A DNA stretch of 64,000 bases from Dermacentor variabilis (GCF_050947875.1 NC_134568.1:252225267-252289266); one strand, 5' to 3'. Shown: positions 1 to 12,261, counted from the stretch's first letter. Notes: generated from the sequence alone by a model not told the origin. Translations and numbers: made by a program.

Positions 1-299
1 TATCGAGCTCTGCAACACACTTTTTGCAAGACACCAGGGCCATGCAGCAAAGCTTTCAACGTATCTTTTTACACAATTTGTGAAATAAAGGAACCCCACT
101 GAATTGAAGTAATGGTGCCATATTATTATTAAGCTCTACAAACTGAGCAAAAAAAAAAAAAATTCCAGTAAGTTTGGTATAATTTTCTTTTTTCATGGTA
201 GGGAAAGGCTTCAACAATATTCAAGAGAAACAATTCATAATTATTTGCTCACGTACATTTTCGTAAGCGAGGAGCAATAATTAATTTTACTTGTATCAT

Positions 300-845
300 G
301 TGTTTGGAGAGACTAAGAAGAAGTTGCAGCATTGAGTGTGATAGCAAATTATTAGACAGCTATACGAAGTAAGGATAGTAGTTTTATCAGCCATATAAAT
401 TTGTAAACATTCCCTTAACTATTAACAAGCATGCTGTCACGTATACACAGGCTAACATGAACACATCTTGTTCAATGACCACAGACAGGCGCCACCAAAA
501 CGCTGGCATGAGGAAGAGTGGCAGCAGCAGCAAGCAAATTGCCTTTTGGGCTGTCTCTCGCTTCAACGTAAACTAAGCGGCAAGAACACAGCGCACACGA
601 AGCCATCAGTCCTGAGCGCACCTAGACTCTGCACTCACCACAGATTGCTGCCAAGATAACATCAGCGCGGCCATGTTCCACCGCACCATACGAAGCCGCC
701 ACTGTCGTCGTTAATAGCAAAATTAATTTAAACACTATTGTATTTGATGCATTAAGGTGGCAGGAGACATTGAAAGGTGGCATGGAACAATTGCAATCAG
801 AAGAGTCATGAACATGGTTGTGCTTTTTAACATTATCATACGGTA
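300..845 (-). mobile_element. Partial copy of pogo-like family ii
   Basis: This stretch aligns by eye with about 18,700-19,040: shared ACAGCTATACGAAGTAAGGA / ACAGCTGTATGAAAAGTAAG, GAACACATCTTGTTCAATGACC / GAACACGTCTCACGCAATGACC, and AAGAACACAGCG / GAGAACACAGCG. It has no recognisable ends and is abutted on the right by the family i element at 848. Confidence 0.6.
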
Positions 846-847
846 TA

Positions 848-1740
848 CCGTATTTGCTCATATATAGATGTCACTTTTTTGTCAGAAATATTGACGCAAA
901 TTCAGGGGTGTGATCCTTATGAGAGTTAATTTTCCGCGAAAAGAAAAAATTTTTTTTTTCATCTGGAATTTGCAGCGGGATGACAACAGGTCAACGAACA
1001 GGTGCCTGCTGCTGTATGCGGGACACCAAAACAAAAATGGCGGCCAGCGGAGCAAGCCGAACACACCGAACGCAATGTTTTTCCTTCTTGTGAGTACATT
1101 ACGTGCCTTGAAACAGTTTCTTCCGTATCAGTAATGAGTAATATCGTTAATATCGACAATTCTGCAGCAATAACATAGCCATGTCCACTTTGAGGGGACA
1201 GAAACAGATGGGCGTGCTTAGCTGCCAGTGACATAAAAACACCTGGCGAGCGCGATGCAAAAACTCCGGCATTTGTCTTCACTACTATCCTAATACGGCA
1301 CATTTCCGCTAAGGGTGGGCGAATATCTTAGCTGTGTTACAAGCGTCGGCATATGAATAGGGCACACTTCCGATGTATCAGTGTAAACGTAGCTACTATC
1401 GTTCTGCTTGCAATTTGTTGCATGCCCACGAGTGCAACTTTGGTAGTAGCTTTTTTTTCCATGGAAGTGCAGAAAGTGAAAGGAATGAAATGGGCATCTG
1501 CTTAAGAATGTTTGGTGCATGGAGACCGCTTGGTGTGTCTTGAAGTCATTCGCGTAGCATTCGACAGCATTCAACAGATGGTTAGCACAATCATCATTAG
1601 CTAGACTTGGCACACAACATACCGCTGCGGCAAGTTCGGGCTGCGATCATTACATGGGAAAGAAAAAAAATTGAATTTTGTCGACAAAATTTAGGGGTGC
1701 GATCATAATGTGAGTGTGATCATTATGCAAGTAAATATGG
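848..1740. mobile_element. Pogo-like non-autonomous element, family i, copy 1
   Basis: The inverted ends are CCGTATTTGCTC at left and GCAAGTAAATATGG at right, flanked by TA (846-847 and 1741-1742). The body has CAAATTCAGGGGTG near one end and AAATTTAGGGGTGCGATC near the other. It matches the copy at 13394-14169 over most of its length (for example TGTCCACTTTGAGGGGACAG). No transposase frame is visible. Confidence 0.75.
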
Positions 1741-2263
1741 TAATAGTTCTGTTCATAACCTCAAAATCTTCAGGAAACCATATTTCAGTTTGTTTCATTT
1801 TTCAGAAAACTCAGTTGCAGAGCTTTTAAATTTTGTAAAAAGTATAACGGTAAGCTACACACATGGAACTAGAATACGTCAAGACGAAAAAAAAATTTCA
1901 GCAAAAATTTTTCTTACACGGTGCAACTGCCACTATGACTTTTTTTTTTTTTGTTCACTGAACTCCCATTAACGTGCAGATAATTCTAGTTCCAACGTTG
2001 TACTAGGCCACCAACTCAAATGTTCAAAAAATTTAGTTCACATAAACCGACCATGTGTTTAGGAAAAGGTGCAAAAGTGTCCTAAAATTGCATTGTGAGA
2101 GAAGTGCAAGTGGTTTCAAAACACCCAGAATTAGTCTTTTGTGGCTAACGTTACTAGCCTTTCTCTTTGTTACTGTGGTCCTTCCTTTGCAGTTTTGCTT
2201 CGGCTTTCAGTTCAAAGCCTCCCCCCCCCCTTTTTTTAACCCGCCGCGAGCACAGAAACATAC

Positions 2264-2372
2264 CTGGTCGCGATCCTTGACAACCTTCTGCATGCAGTCT
2301 TCTTGCTCAGCACGCTCTTTCTGAATATCCTTGGTGAAGGACTGCAGGGTTGCCAGCATGTTTTCGTTATCC
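2264..2372 (-). CDS. TACC: TACC-family protein, exon 9 (coiled coil continues; gene runs off the window)
   Basis: The 109-bp exon has acceptor CTTGGCAG and donor CAG|GTATGT. Its first base completes the Lys codon opened by AA at the end of exon 8, and it ends in phase 0. It encodes residues 548-584, including DIQKERAEQEDCMQKVV followed by KDRDQ. In TACC proteins the corresponding segment (a basic/acidic helix ending K-x-K-D-Q) is followed by the conserved DLN...SFSDLF stretch, about 130-150 residues from the C-terminus. No exon for that stretch is visible between 1 and 2263, so it should lie to the left of this window. Confidence 0.8.
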
Positions 2373-3579
2373 CTGCCAAGTAACACACAAGCCTCATGTA
2401 CATTTCCCACAAAAACCCCGTCTTAACAGCCCATAACAGTCATAGCTACAACTAAGTTCATAATCATAAGGTGTGAAAAATGATGGCAAATATTTAGCAG
2501 GGCTGAAAATCTTGCTTCTCCAAGTAAACATGCTACACCATGTAGGAAGATGAAGAATCATATTTTCACCTGCAAAAGTAATCAAATGTTTTCAATGGCT
2601 GTACATAGCACATCAAATACTAATGACCTTACTTACCGCTGTCATCCACGTCAACATCACACAAGTGCTTGACACTTTGTTCCTCCCACAATGTGCTGTC
2701 CTTAGTCTTGTCTATCATTTTTGAAATGCACAACTTTTGAAAAGATCACGAGATGAATTCAACAGAAATGTTTATAAATTTTTTACCCTATGCTTAGCAA
2801 TTTCTGTTTGGAGCAACAACGTAGTCAGGTTTAATCCATTATGACCCAGGATAAATATTCCCGCGCGATTTTCATCAAATTTTGTAAATAGCGACAGAAT
2901 AACACAAATACCACATCTTCAAAAAATTATCGAAGTATTTATTGCTTCTTAAAGTTACAATGGTGTACTAAATAAAGTACACTGGGTACATGGGATTTCA
3001 ATGGCCAAGGCACTTGTCATTGCGCTCCTACCTCCTTGTATGAAATTTTTTTGAAGCCCCATTTTTCAAAGCGCAATGTGGCCGTGCACTTTTACCTCTC
3101 CATGATGCCCGGGTGCGACAAAATCGGCATCACACTTGCTTTCCAACTTTTTGGGGTAGTGACTGACCGTCCGCCACAAGCGTCCAAACATGCATGTAGT
3201 GACACCCATCGAGCACGGCAAGAGCAACGCCAGCATCGCGATTGTGGCTAAGGTGCCCTCAATGCTATTGCAATGAAACCATTTCAGCAGAACATTGCAG
3301 GGTTTGCTAACCTGCACCAGCCACAGATATCAATCACTGTGAAAGCATATCGGTGCTGTCATTGTCACCTTCCTCCTCATCCATATGTTCAGCTGGTTCT
3401 GGCGGCATAATCCCGATATCAATGTTCTCTTCTACGTTTCCAGCACTTTTACATCCAGAGCATCACGCAAGCCAGAAAAAAAGCTTCCTTTCGAATAAAA
3501 ACTGTATCCATGCCGGAACACAACTAAAGAAAAGCTCCGATTTGCAACCACCTTAAGCACTTGTGCAAGAAAACTCACT

Positions 3580-4784
3580 GTAGTTAGCCCCATATCGCAT
3601 GACAAAGAAAAAAAAAAAAAAAAAGAGAGAGAGAGAGAGAGACAGAGAGAGAGAGAGAGACAGAGAGAGAGAGAGAGCATACCCGAGGGTGCATTCGATA
3701 ACGAAAATTTATTAGTAGCTGACATGGTCACTGGACTACTCGTCTTCACTAGTGCTGCCATTGTCATCATTGCTATGGTCCCACAGCGCATCGTCGCCCA
3801 GCGAAATTTCACATTTGGCAAACGACCGCACCACGACATCTTGTGGAACAGCAGCTCACGCTGAATGCACCGAACCACATGTAGCCATCAGGGAGGCTCT
3901 TATGACAGGTCCGGTTGGCGTAAGGTCGTGGTCTTCTGCCACCAGCCACTCGTACTCATGGCAGAGCAGGTCCTTAAAAGGCGAAGATCCGGGCTTGTTT
4001 CACGACCATGTTGCACTTCAGTCACGCATTTCAGGACCGATCACGCATTTCAGCTACGTATGCTGCAAGCCTAGCTTACAGCTCTGGAAAGCATCCAGAC
4101 TTCGGCACGTGGGAAATTCATCACTTGCCATCACAGGTAAAAATTTCGCTTCGCTGCAGTCGCCACTCTCGCACTACCCATTCAGAAACATCGAACTTGT
4201 GGCCTGCTGCGCAGTGATTTGTTTCTTCGGCGTAAAGGATGGCAGCCCTCTTGAACGCTGCTGTGAACGAGCGCTGAATGATTAGTAGGCCTGGGGCACT
4301 CATGATGACTGAGGAAGCATAGAAGTAGCACGTAGCAGACAGTGAAGTGGAATGCGTCAAACCAATGCCCTTGTCAAACTATAGAGAAAGCTAAGTGCAA
4401 CAGGGAAAGAGAAACCCGCAAGCAGTGTCTGCTCTTCCATGAACTACCAATACTCCCCGCAAGCGCAGCCGTTCTGAGGGTGCCACCACGAATGGAACAG
4501 CGGCGCTTTCATCAACTATCGACACCACCCTATGAGTGTTGTGTGCACTATAAAACTCTCAAAAATGTCGAAAAATCCTTCCGAAAAGCGAACAAACATG
4601 CGGGATACCGAAAAGCTACGGGTAAAGCCATAGAGCAAACAAAATTGTAACTACGTTGTAGCTCCCGTTCGTCTCGCCTTTTTTGGCGGTGCCATGTTTT
4701 GCTTTCGATTGTAAGTTGACCCCCCTCCCCACTTCAGATTTCCAGATTTTAAAAAGTGGTCGACTTACAATCGTGTAAATGCGG
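3580..4784 (-). mobile_element. Pogo-like element, family iii, copy 1
   Basis: The right end is CGACTTACAATCGTGTAAAT then GCGG, followed by TA (4785-4786). The left end is degraded near 3580. The minus strand carries the end of a pogo transposase, in the same order as the copy at 23.6-24.4 kb. A (GA)n microsatellite has expanded within its left arm. The Tigger at 4787 abuts it directly. Confidence 0.7.
3608..3679. repeat. (A)n(GA)n microsatellite
   Basis: A run of A is followed by GA dinucleotides with occasional CA interruptions. It lies inside the left arm of the pogo-like element at 3.58-4.78 kb. Confidence 0.9.
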
Positions 4785-4786
4785 TA

Positions 4787-7700
4787 TACAGTGAAACCTC
4801 TTTAAAACGAAACGGGATATAACGAACGACTGGATATAACATAACAATTGTGATTCCCCTTGAACTTTCAATAGATGCCCATGTACTGAAAACCCTGTTT
4901 TAACGAAGTTAAAATTTCCTCGCAATGGGTATAACAAACTTTTTTTTAGAGCGCAGCTCTTTGGTGCCCATTCCTGTGTTTCGCGGCGCCGTCGTGTCTC
5001 GCCATAACCAGCTCCGTAGCAGGGGCCAGTGTGCTGCTCTAGCTGCACGTGCTCCTGGCGCTATCTCTCGCGCACGGCGCGAGCCTTGCTCTCTTCATTC
5101 CTCTTCCAATACCACCCGTGTGCGGCAGCAAGCAGAGCGCCAGCTCAGTGGTGGCTGATCTCGATGTGCTGCTGACTAAACCAAAATGCAGAGCCGCTGT
5201 TGTTCGCCGCTGTTGTTCGCCACTGAGTGCACCGTTTCCCCCCACCTCCTCCGTAGAGCAAACGCACGTGGTGTTCTCCGGTTGCCGAAGCGGCTGGCTC
5301 GGTTTCAGCAGATCACGTTACGCGCTTCCGAAGCCGAAACGCAAAGCCACCTTCAGTTGACTCGCTAGCAACGTCAGTTAGTCGCTGCCATCTCTTTGCT
5401 GCACAACGTTCCTAGGCGCCTACACGCTGCCTCCCACAACCTCCCGATAAGCGACGAAGCTGCGCCAAGCTTTGCTCCGTTTGCGGTGGCTGGTGCAAAA
5501 TGTTCCGCACCAGACGGATTGTCCGAGGCTCACAGACGGTTTATAATATAATTCGTCTGCCTCTATGAGTAGTTTATTCTCAGCCAGTTCTTTCTGAGCC
5601 ATAAGTGAGGCAACTGAAGGAAGTTCGCCTGCCGCTGCTGCTAAATGAGCTAGCCGAGCAGAGGCCCAGCGCCTTCGCCACCAGAATCCAGAGGTGCACT
5701 GCGCCGAACCAGGCATTGGTGCAGCAAGTCTAGCATATATCCATCTATTTCTCCGACCACAAAGCTACCTTCATGACAATCCAAGAACTGAGAGTGGAGT
5801 GTTTCTTGAAGTGAAGAATAAAAAGTTGTAACTGTACATACATGTCTTGCTCGAATTGTTTGCCTCAGTATATAGAAAAGCTGAAGCAGCTGAAGAGCTG
5901 TGCTCAAATTTCGTATTAGGAAGTAATGTAATCATCGGCGATTTTTTTTCCCACAACGAGCATTTACTGACCATTTTGGTACTGGTCAGGTCAATGTCTT
6001 ATAGCGTGCAACGTTCGCGTCTCCAGTGTGCGTCTCCCGGCCTCCCCTTTCCCGTGGAACTGGTGGTCCCGCCTGCTCTTCTGCTGTGTTGCTTCTCTTC
6101 CGTTTGTTGTTGCTTGTCATTGCTTCTGTGCGCATCAACAATATCAGTGTTTCTATCAGTTCATTTGTGCAAATTCCCGCCGCCAGAAAGGAGATGGATG
6201 AGGGCAAACAGAAGCACAAAACAATATCAATTGAGCACAAGGTGGCTATGCTGAAAGACGTCGAGTCTGGCGTGAAGAAGAAAAAAGTGGCCGAAGATTC
6301 CAGCATAGCATTAAGCAAGCTGTGAACGATTTTGAGCAGCAAAGAAACTGTCACCAGTGCTGTCGCACGTGGCGTAAAAAAGGCAACAGAAAGAAGCTGC
6401 AGGCCCCTGCTTTCGAAACTGTAGAGAAGGCGGGCTTCAAGTGGTTTTTGGACGCAAGAGCAAGCGGCCCTCCTGTGAGTGGTGTTGCATTGCAAGGCGA
6501 GGGACTTCGCGTGCATCATGGGGCATGACGATTTTGTGGAGCTGTGCCACACTGCGGCACCTACATCAAGGCAACGGGCGCTCCTCCCTTTCCACCTGGT
6601 TCTTCGGACGTGCTTGCCCTTGGTGACAACCGGCAAAGTTGCAGGAAACTGCCGAACCCTTTCCTTGGGTCTAACCGATTAGTCCAGGGGCACAGAGCAT
6701 CATGACAAATCCACTGGCAGCTTTCAGAATTCCACAGAACTGCTGACCCCTGCCATGGAGACAGGTTTTATGCAGCTTGAACTTCTCCTTTGACCAAAGA
6801 GGAAAGCGACACGGTTGACGTCAGCACTGGTCCTGCCTCGTTCCTGCCGACGATGGGACGCCCGAAGGGATTTAAGGCAGAGCCAGGCGATTGTTAGAAA
6901 AGAGTCGCCACCAGCCGGCCCGTCGGTCTGGTGTGCTCTTCGGCTCCGCTACTTTATGCTATTACCAGCTATTACCTGCTATATTGTACATACTATATAA
7001 AGCTTTTCGTCTCCTCCTCGTCGGCTCCAAGAGTGCTTCTCTCGACCGTGACCCCGAGTTGCAATAGCGGCAAGTGTCAGCTGGCTGCAGTGTTACAAGG
7101 AGCGCCTAAACATCGTCGGCAGGGCTGTCAGCGTTGAAGTGCAGTTTGTCAACTGCGAAGCTGTAGTGGTGCGGGTGGAGACAAACGTTGGACAGCTGCT
7201 AGAAAAATACACTGCCAAGGATTTGTTCAACGCAGATGAGACAGCCCTATTCTATCAGATGCTGCCGCAAAAAACCTTGGCCCTCAAAGGTGAACACTGC
7301 CAGGGGGCGGTAAGTAGAACAGTGTTGATTTGTGACAACATGGATGGGTTGGAAAAGGTGCGAGCCGTCGTAGTCTGCAAAAGTGCATCACCATGATGCT
7401 TCAAAGGCAAACGAAAGCTTCAAGTCCAACCGTAAGGCTTGGATGACGAGATAAATTTTCGCACAATGGCTGCAGGAGTGGGACTAGCGGCTGGGCAATC
7501 TAAACCGGAAGATATGCCTCGTACTGGAAAACTGCGCGGCCCACCACACTGCCACTGTGCTCAAAAACATCGAGCTATGCTTCTTGCCACCAAAATGCAC
7601 TGCAGTTGTGCAACCCTTCAACCAAGAAGGAGTTATCATGAACTTAGTGGGCCTATCGCAAGCGTGTGATTGACCAGATTCTGCTCAATATGAGCATGAA

Positions 7701-8526
7701 GCGAGAGTCCACGATCAACTTGTACATGGCAATCCAGATGCTACAGGCTGCTTGGATGGCTGTGCCAGCAAGCACGATCGCCATTTGCTTCCGGCATGCC
7801 TCATTCGGCATCAGCAGCGGCGGTTACAGCGAATATCTCAGTGCTGCTGCCAATGAGGGTGCCACAGGCGACTAAGCCCTAGCGTCGTGGGACGCTTTCC
7901 TCTCTTAGACGTCGGCATTGCGTCGAACTGTGACACCTTCTGTACGTAAGTCAGCTCCGATGCTGACGCGTTGACGACGGAAGAGCTAACGAATGCGGAA
8001 ATTGTGCGCGCGGTGACGGGAGTGCCTAATGACGACAGTGACTAGTGTAGACGACAGCCTGGAGCCTAATATTGGTGAACCTGACGTACAGACACCCGCA
8101 CAAGCGCTGGATGCGGCAGACCTGCTGCCCTGCTTCTTTGGCGCTCACGATGATGGCAAGAACGGACTCGAAATAGCGGCTGCAGCTCAAGAAGCCATCA
8201 CTCACCTGACGAAGACGTGGCAAAAATCTATCAAGGACTTTTTTTCTACGAAGTCAGCCGCCAACTGTTGTGCTGTTGATCGATTAGTGATGAGCCATTT
8301 GGTGTGAATAAAGTAGCATTTCCTTGCTGCCTTTTTTTCGCTCATTTTTCCATGCGACAGCCATTTTATTTTTAGCATGGCGGGCTGGTGTGAGATTTGC
8401 TGGTGAGTATGTCCTCTCTTGCTTGCGAATTATGGATAGAAATGGATAGTGGGCATAACGAACTAATGGTTATAACGAAGTAATTATGAGCCCTCTTCAG
8501 CTTCATTATAACGAGGTTTTACTGCA
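4787..8526 (+). mobile_element. Tigger-type (pogo) DNA transposon, decayed
   Basis: The inverted ends are TACAGTGAAACCTC at left and GAGGTTTTACTGCA at right, flanked by TA (4785-4786 and 8527-8528), about 3.7 kb in all, the size of an autonomous Tigger. The plus strand encodes a broken CENP-B-like transposase: the helix-turn-helix (KHKTISIEHKVAMLKDVESG, about 6210) and the first catalytic region (KDLFNADETALFYQMLPQKT, 7218-7277). The second catalytic region reads LVLENCAAHHTATVLKN (about 7520-7570) and the third VQPFNQEGVI (about 7612-7641). Confidence 0.9.
6190..7830 (+). pseudogene. Tigger transposase, inactivated
   Basis: This CENP-B/Tigger family DDE transposase is in pieces over several frames. 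The first Asp (NADET) is kept. The second, normally VDNC, is LENC (Asp to Glu), and the third, normally QPLDQ, is QPFNQ (Asp to Asn). Stops and frameshifts interrupt it between about 6325 and 7140 and again after 7395. It cannot make an active enzyme. Copies of similar families have been domesticated as DNA-binding proteins, but nothing here suggests that. Confidence 0.85.
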
Positions 8527-9117
8527 TAGTAATTTGGTCGTTCTTTCCAAGCCCAAGAAATTCAAATTACTGCGCCAGCATTACTGGACCCAGGTTAGCC
8601 GCTTCAGGTGCCAATTCTCTCCATTTGGCTTCCTTGCCTTTCTTCTGCCTTGAGAATCATGAACACTACAGCTGCAGAACAAATTAAAAAATTCCAGTTT
8701 AGGGAGTTCCTCAAGTTTACAGAGAGTGGACTCAATGTGAGAACTCCATAAGAACGTCAGATAAGAGAGTATCAACCATTTCATGTCTAGCATAATTAGA
8801 AAACACCTATCCAAACACATTAAATATAGGCCTGAGGCAGAACATTGCGAAACCAATGGAAGAAGTAAACCCGCCACATGAAGACAAGCTGACATTGCAA
8901 GGGCAAACATCCAGCCATGTAACTTCCAACTCATTTTACTGAAACACCGTACACTTATTCAAACTTGCAGTACAGGTTCAATCAGACGTGCTACAATATG
9001 TATGAGACATATATTAAATGTCATAGTTTTAATCAGTGCTTTTCATTTTCATGTACTAGCGTCGCATGCACAAATGTGCACATGGGTTAAAGCAAAAGAC
9101 AAATTGGAAAGCCTCAC

Positions 9118-9320
9118 TTTTGAAGGCACTGCAGAGCTCTTTCTTGCATCTGGCAAAGCTTTTGGCTTTCGCCAAGCTTGCCACGGTAACTCTCCATTTC
9201 TTGCCGAACAGAATCCAGCTGTCGAACACAATCTTGGTCTTTTTTAAGCAGGCGCTCTTGAAACATCAGCTCCTGGTACTTGAGCGCCTGTGACATTTCT
9301 TTCTCCGAAAACATTTGCTC
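9118..9320 (-). CDS. TACC: TACC-family protein, exon 8 (start of TACC coiled coil)
   Basis: The 203-bp exon has acceptor GCATTTCTTTCAG and donor CAAAA|GTGAGG. It encodes residues 481-547. The peptide is heptad-like and highly charged (FSEKEMSQALKYQELMFQER, then RQEMESYRGKLGESQKL) with no Pro or Gly breaks of note. Position, composition and the run into exon 9 match the first segment of the conserved C-terminal TACC domain, which binds XMAP215/ch-TOG family proteins and localises the protein to centrosomes and microtubule ends. A generic coiled coil (for example myosin tail) is the main alternative. The acidic Ser/Pro-rich N-terminus plus C-terminal coiled coil favours TACC. Confidence 0.8.
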
Positions 9321-10209
9321 CTGAAAGAAATGCCAAAACCGCACCAACTTTTAAGAAGCAGACTTCAAGAGGAAGTATAAACCAGAATATATGTTGAGAT
9401 CTACCCCTAAAATAAAGAGAGAGAGGGGAGAACTAAACTCTACCCTCATTTTATACAGGAGTCTTTAGAGCACATTGCGAGCATACATGTCACCAAGGTC
9501 AGGGGTCGACCTATATTACAGGCAGACCCATATTCCCGTTGATATGGTATTCTGCAAAGCTTGCTCATAAAAATTGCCAAAGCAAATAAAATGGGGAAAG
9601 GGGGCACACTGAATTTTGCACTATGAGACACTAAATGCCAAAAGGCTCCCCTACACCCTGTGGTACTGCAAAAATTTCAGAAACAGTGTTTACAGCAGAC
9701 CAGCGGTGAGGTCATAATTGGTCAGTGGCGAGGACATAATTGGCGCCTTTCAGGCGCCAATTGTGTTCAATGAAGAGCTTTACAAAAATTCTTCCATCTG
9801 CAGAATTATGGAAAGACTACAGTTGCTGAATGAATTTAAAATGTTTATTCTTTCTTTCAGTGAGTTTTGTCAAGTTTTCAGAATACACACTATGCGAGAA
9901 CCCTCTACAGGAGCATCACATACAACCTAAACTAATAAGTGTATGTCTAGCATACTTGGGAAACATATCCCGCTACATGAAGAATATCCCCGATGTAGAA
10001 CATTGTGAACTAAGTTTTTCCTGAATTTTCTTACAGAACTCACTAATGCTACCAGTATACACAACTTATCCATAACTATTTCAATGACTATAGCACCTTC
10101 TGTGCCAACTTCTGACTCACTGACGTTAACAGAGCATGACCGCAAATTATCAGCAGCATCGTGCCCAGCACCTTGCCAACAATCTTGGAGGCCCCAGATG
10201 AAATTGCGT

Positions 10210-10636
10210 TTATTCAAACCTGCTTAGTTTGAACTTTCTATTTATTCAAACTGATGTTGTGGTCCCATAAAAGTTATGTCCATTTAAATGTGCGAAAATG
10301 CACAGTAATACGAACTCATAACCATTAACGACGATTAATTTGAACAACTTGCACCATCAACCGTGCTCTCAGCAGCGCGCTAACTTGCACGGTGGCGCTT
10401 CCAACCCGGCAGTGCGGCCACATACCAGCTGCTGCTCGCATTGCAAGTACCTTATTTTGGCACTTATACACCACAAATTTCAAATACTTCACAGTAAAGT
10501 TGGGGTGCGGGTTATATGCGAATACCATAAACCACACACCTTCATTCAATGCGTCCTTCATCCAATTAGCTTCCTTTAACTATCAAATTTTCGGGCCCCT
10601 TCGAGTTGTTCGAATTTATTGAGATTCAACTGTAGT
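10210..10636. repeat. Possible Tigger/mariner-derived repeat
   Basis: The left part has TTATTCAAACCTGCTTAGTT and the right end TTATTGAGATTCAACTGTAG. Such TTCAA/TTGAA-rich ends with a final ACTGTA are common in degraded pogo/Tigger MITEs. A paired left end is not clear. Confidence 0.35.
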
Positions 10637-11135
10637 TATAACAGATTTCAACTGACAATAAGATGTGGCATTCACAATCGCTATTCACATGGAAACATGA
10701 TCAGAATAAATATAAAGCACTCCTGCAGATAATGTGCATACATGTCGTTAGGCTGTCAAGTTACACTGTGGTGCTAGTTGGGCACCAAACATACTAAGTC
10801 TTTCAATGCACACTGAAGTTACAGCACACTGATGTTAGCACTTTTCTTATAATAGAACAACTGACTCCTAGATAGCATGGCCAAACCTAAATCCGGCAAC
10901 CCTTTGCTGCATATAGCATACAATCCCACTGACCAACTGTGACGAGGCAACAAGTCTCTGAATAGCCTTGCATCTTGTATATGCAGTCTGGTTTATTAAG
11001 GAGTAATAGAATTGTAAGTAGTAAACACCCAAAGAAAGACTACAGAAAAAAAAACAGAGTATTACATGTCACAAACTAAAGATAAGAGACTGCAGCACCG
11101 GCTTTGACTATGCAACAAAGACATGACAGACTCAC

Positions 11136-11207
11136 CTCTTGAATAGCTGCTGGAATTTTTGGGGAAGACACTGAACCTTTCGAAGGCGTTGAAAAGTTCA
11201 GCAGGTC
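11136..11207 (-). CDS. TACC: TACC-family protein, exon 7
   Basis: The 72-bp, 24-codon exon is phase 0 at both ends. The acceptor is CCTCATAG (a weak pyrimidine tract) and the donor is GAG|GTGAGT. It encodes DLLNFSTPSKGSVSSPKIPA followed by AIQE, a Ser/Pro linker immediately before the coiled coil. Its symmetric phase makes it a possible cassette exon. Confidence 0.7.
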
Positions 11208-11414
11208 CTATGAGGTCAGAAGCTCAAGGTAAGAAAAGTGTGCAATTCGTACCTACAACATTAAATGCACATCCATTTTTTCATAGCAACGAAAAAGTAT
11301 ACTACATAGTGCAGAGGCACAGTTATATATATTAAATCCTTGTAGCTCAAACAGACTTACTTCAACTCCAAACAATCCTGACTTACTATACATATATATT
11401 ATAAGGCACCTCAC

Positions 11415-11478
11415 CTGACTGTTGTTAGAAGGACTCAGGTTAATCAACAGTTCACTGTCGTCACCAGCCAAGGGTAAA
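11415..11478 (-). CDS. TACC: TACC-family protein, exon 6
   Basis: The 64-bp exon has acceptor TTATGTTCCAG and donor CAG|GTGAGG. One base completes the Leu codon begun in exon 5, followed by 21 full codons reading LPLAGDDSELLINLSPSNNSQ. It is acidic with a Ser-Pro and ends in phase 0. It is short and low in complexity, so support comes from the splice sites and the phase match to exons 5 and 7. Confidence 0.7.
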
Positions 11479-11735
11479 CTGGAACATAAGACAGATGATA
11501 TTGTTCTTACAAACCAGACAAAACGTAGGAACAGTGGTCTTGCAGGGAAAAAGTACAGCACTGGTTTAGAAGATTAAAAATGGATTCACAAGTGGGTAAA
11601 ATGTTTAAATGTGCCCGTTTAAGGTAGAATTTCAGGAGTACTGAAAAATATGCTTACTCAGCAAGTAGCCCCCCACTTGAAATTAAGAGTTTAACAAAAT
11701 CTCGTCTGGTCAGAAAGTAACGGCATAATAGGAAT

Positions 11736-11868
11736 AAAATACAGAATGCCGACCAAAACGAGGTTGTCAAAAAATTTTTTTAAACGTTTCGGCTTCCACA
11801 CGGAAGCATTGTTCGTTCAAAAAATTTTTTTTTTGACAACCCCATTTTGGTCGGTGTTCTGTATTTTA
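11736..11868 (-). repeat. Inverted-repeat hairpin, Penelope-like terminal structure (tentative)
   Basis: The arms AAAATACAGAATGCCGACCA and the mirror TTGGTCGGTGTTCTGTATTTT, plus GGTTGTCAAAAAATTTTTTT and its mirror, enclose a small hairpin. On the minus strand this reads TGCTTCCGTGTGGAAGCCGA then AACG. A stem followed by CGAAACG resembles the 3' half of the hammerhead motif in Penelope-like retroelement ends; the CUGAUGA half is not intact. Confidence 0.35.
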
Positions 11869-12230
11869 GCTCCCCACTTAAACGCAGAATTATAAATATG
11901 TATAAGCCTGCTGGCGAGTCTATAGAATCGTTGAGGCTACAACAAAGCAATATTGAGAAAAAAACTTGCCAATAAGGCAAATGAGAGTTTGGTGGTTCAA
12001 TTCCAGAGGCTGCTTTTTTTTGCTGTGAATTAGCTCACTGGCTTAGTTCAGTTATTGGCTATCCATAGCACCCTTATTCACTGCTTTAGCCGTCGCGAGC
12101 ATTTTAAATATAAATGCGCATGATGTGCAGTGTGGAAGTGGAGTGGCCAAGCTACATTCTAGTGTGCGATTTCCTAGTATGAACCACCGACATGCCAGCA
12201 TGACCAGTAGTGCTTCAGATTAATTCACAC

Positions 12231-12261
12231 AAAAAAAAAAAAGGGGGGGGGGGGGGGAAGG
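12231..12261. repeat. Poly-A/poly-G tract
   Basis: About 13 A then about 16 G, continuing as GGAAGGGG. It is a simple-sequence tract in the intron between exons 5 and 6. Confidence 0.9.

Noticed and set aside
3432..3878. Open frame with a long Leu/Ser/Cys run on the minus strand
   Set aside because: The run is the translated (GA)n microsatellite; the rest is pogo-like element sequence.
8581..8934. 117-codon minus-strand frame with hydrophobic segments
   Set aside because: Part of it resembles sequence at about 9,940-10,010, suggesting a diverged repeat; no phase-compatible link to the TACC exons is visible.
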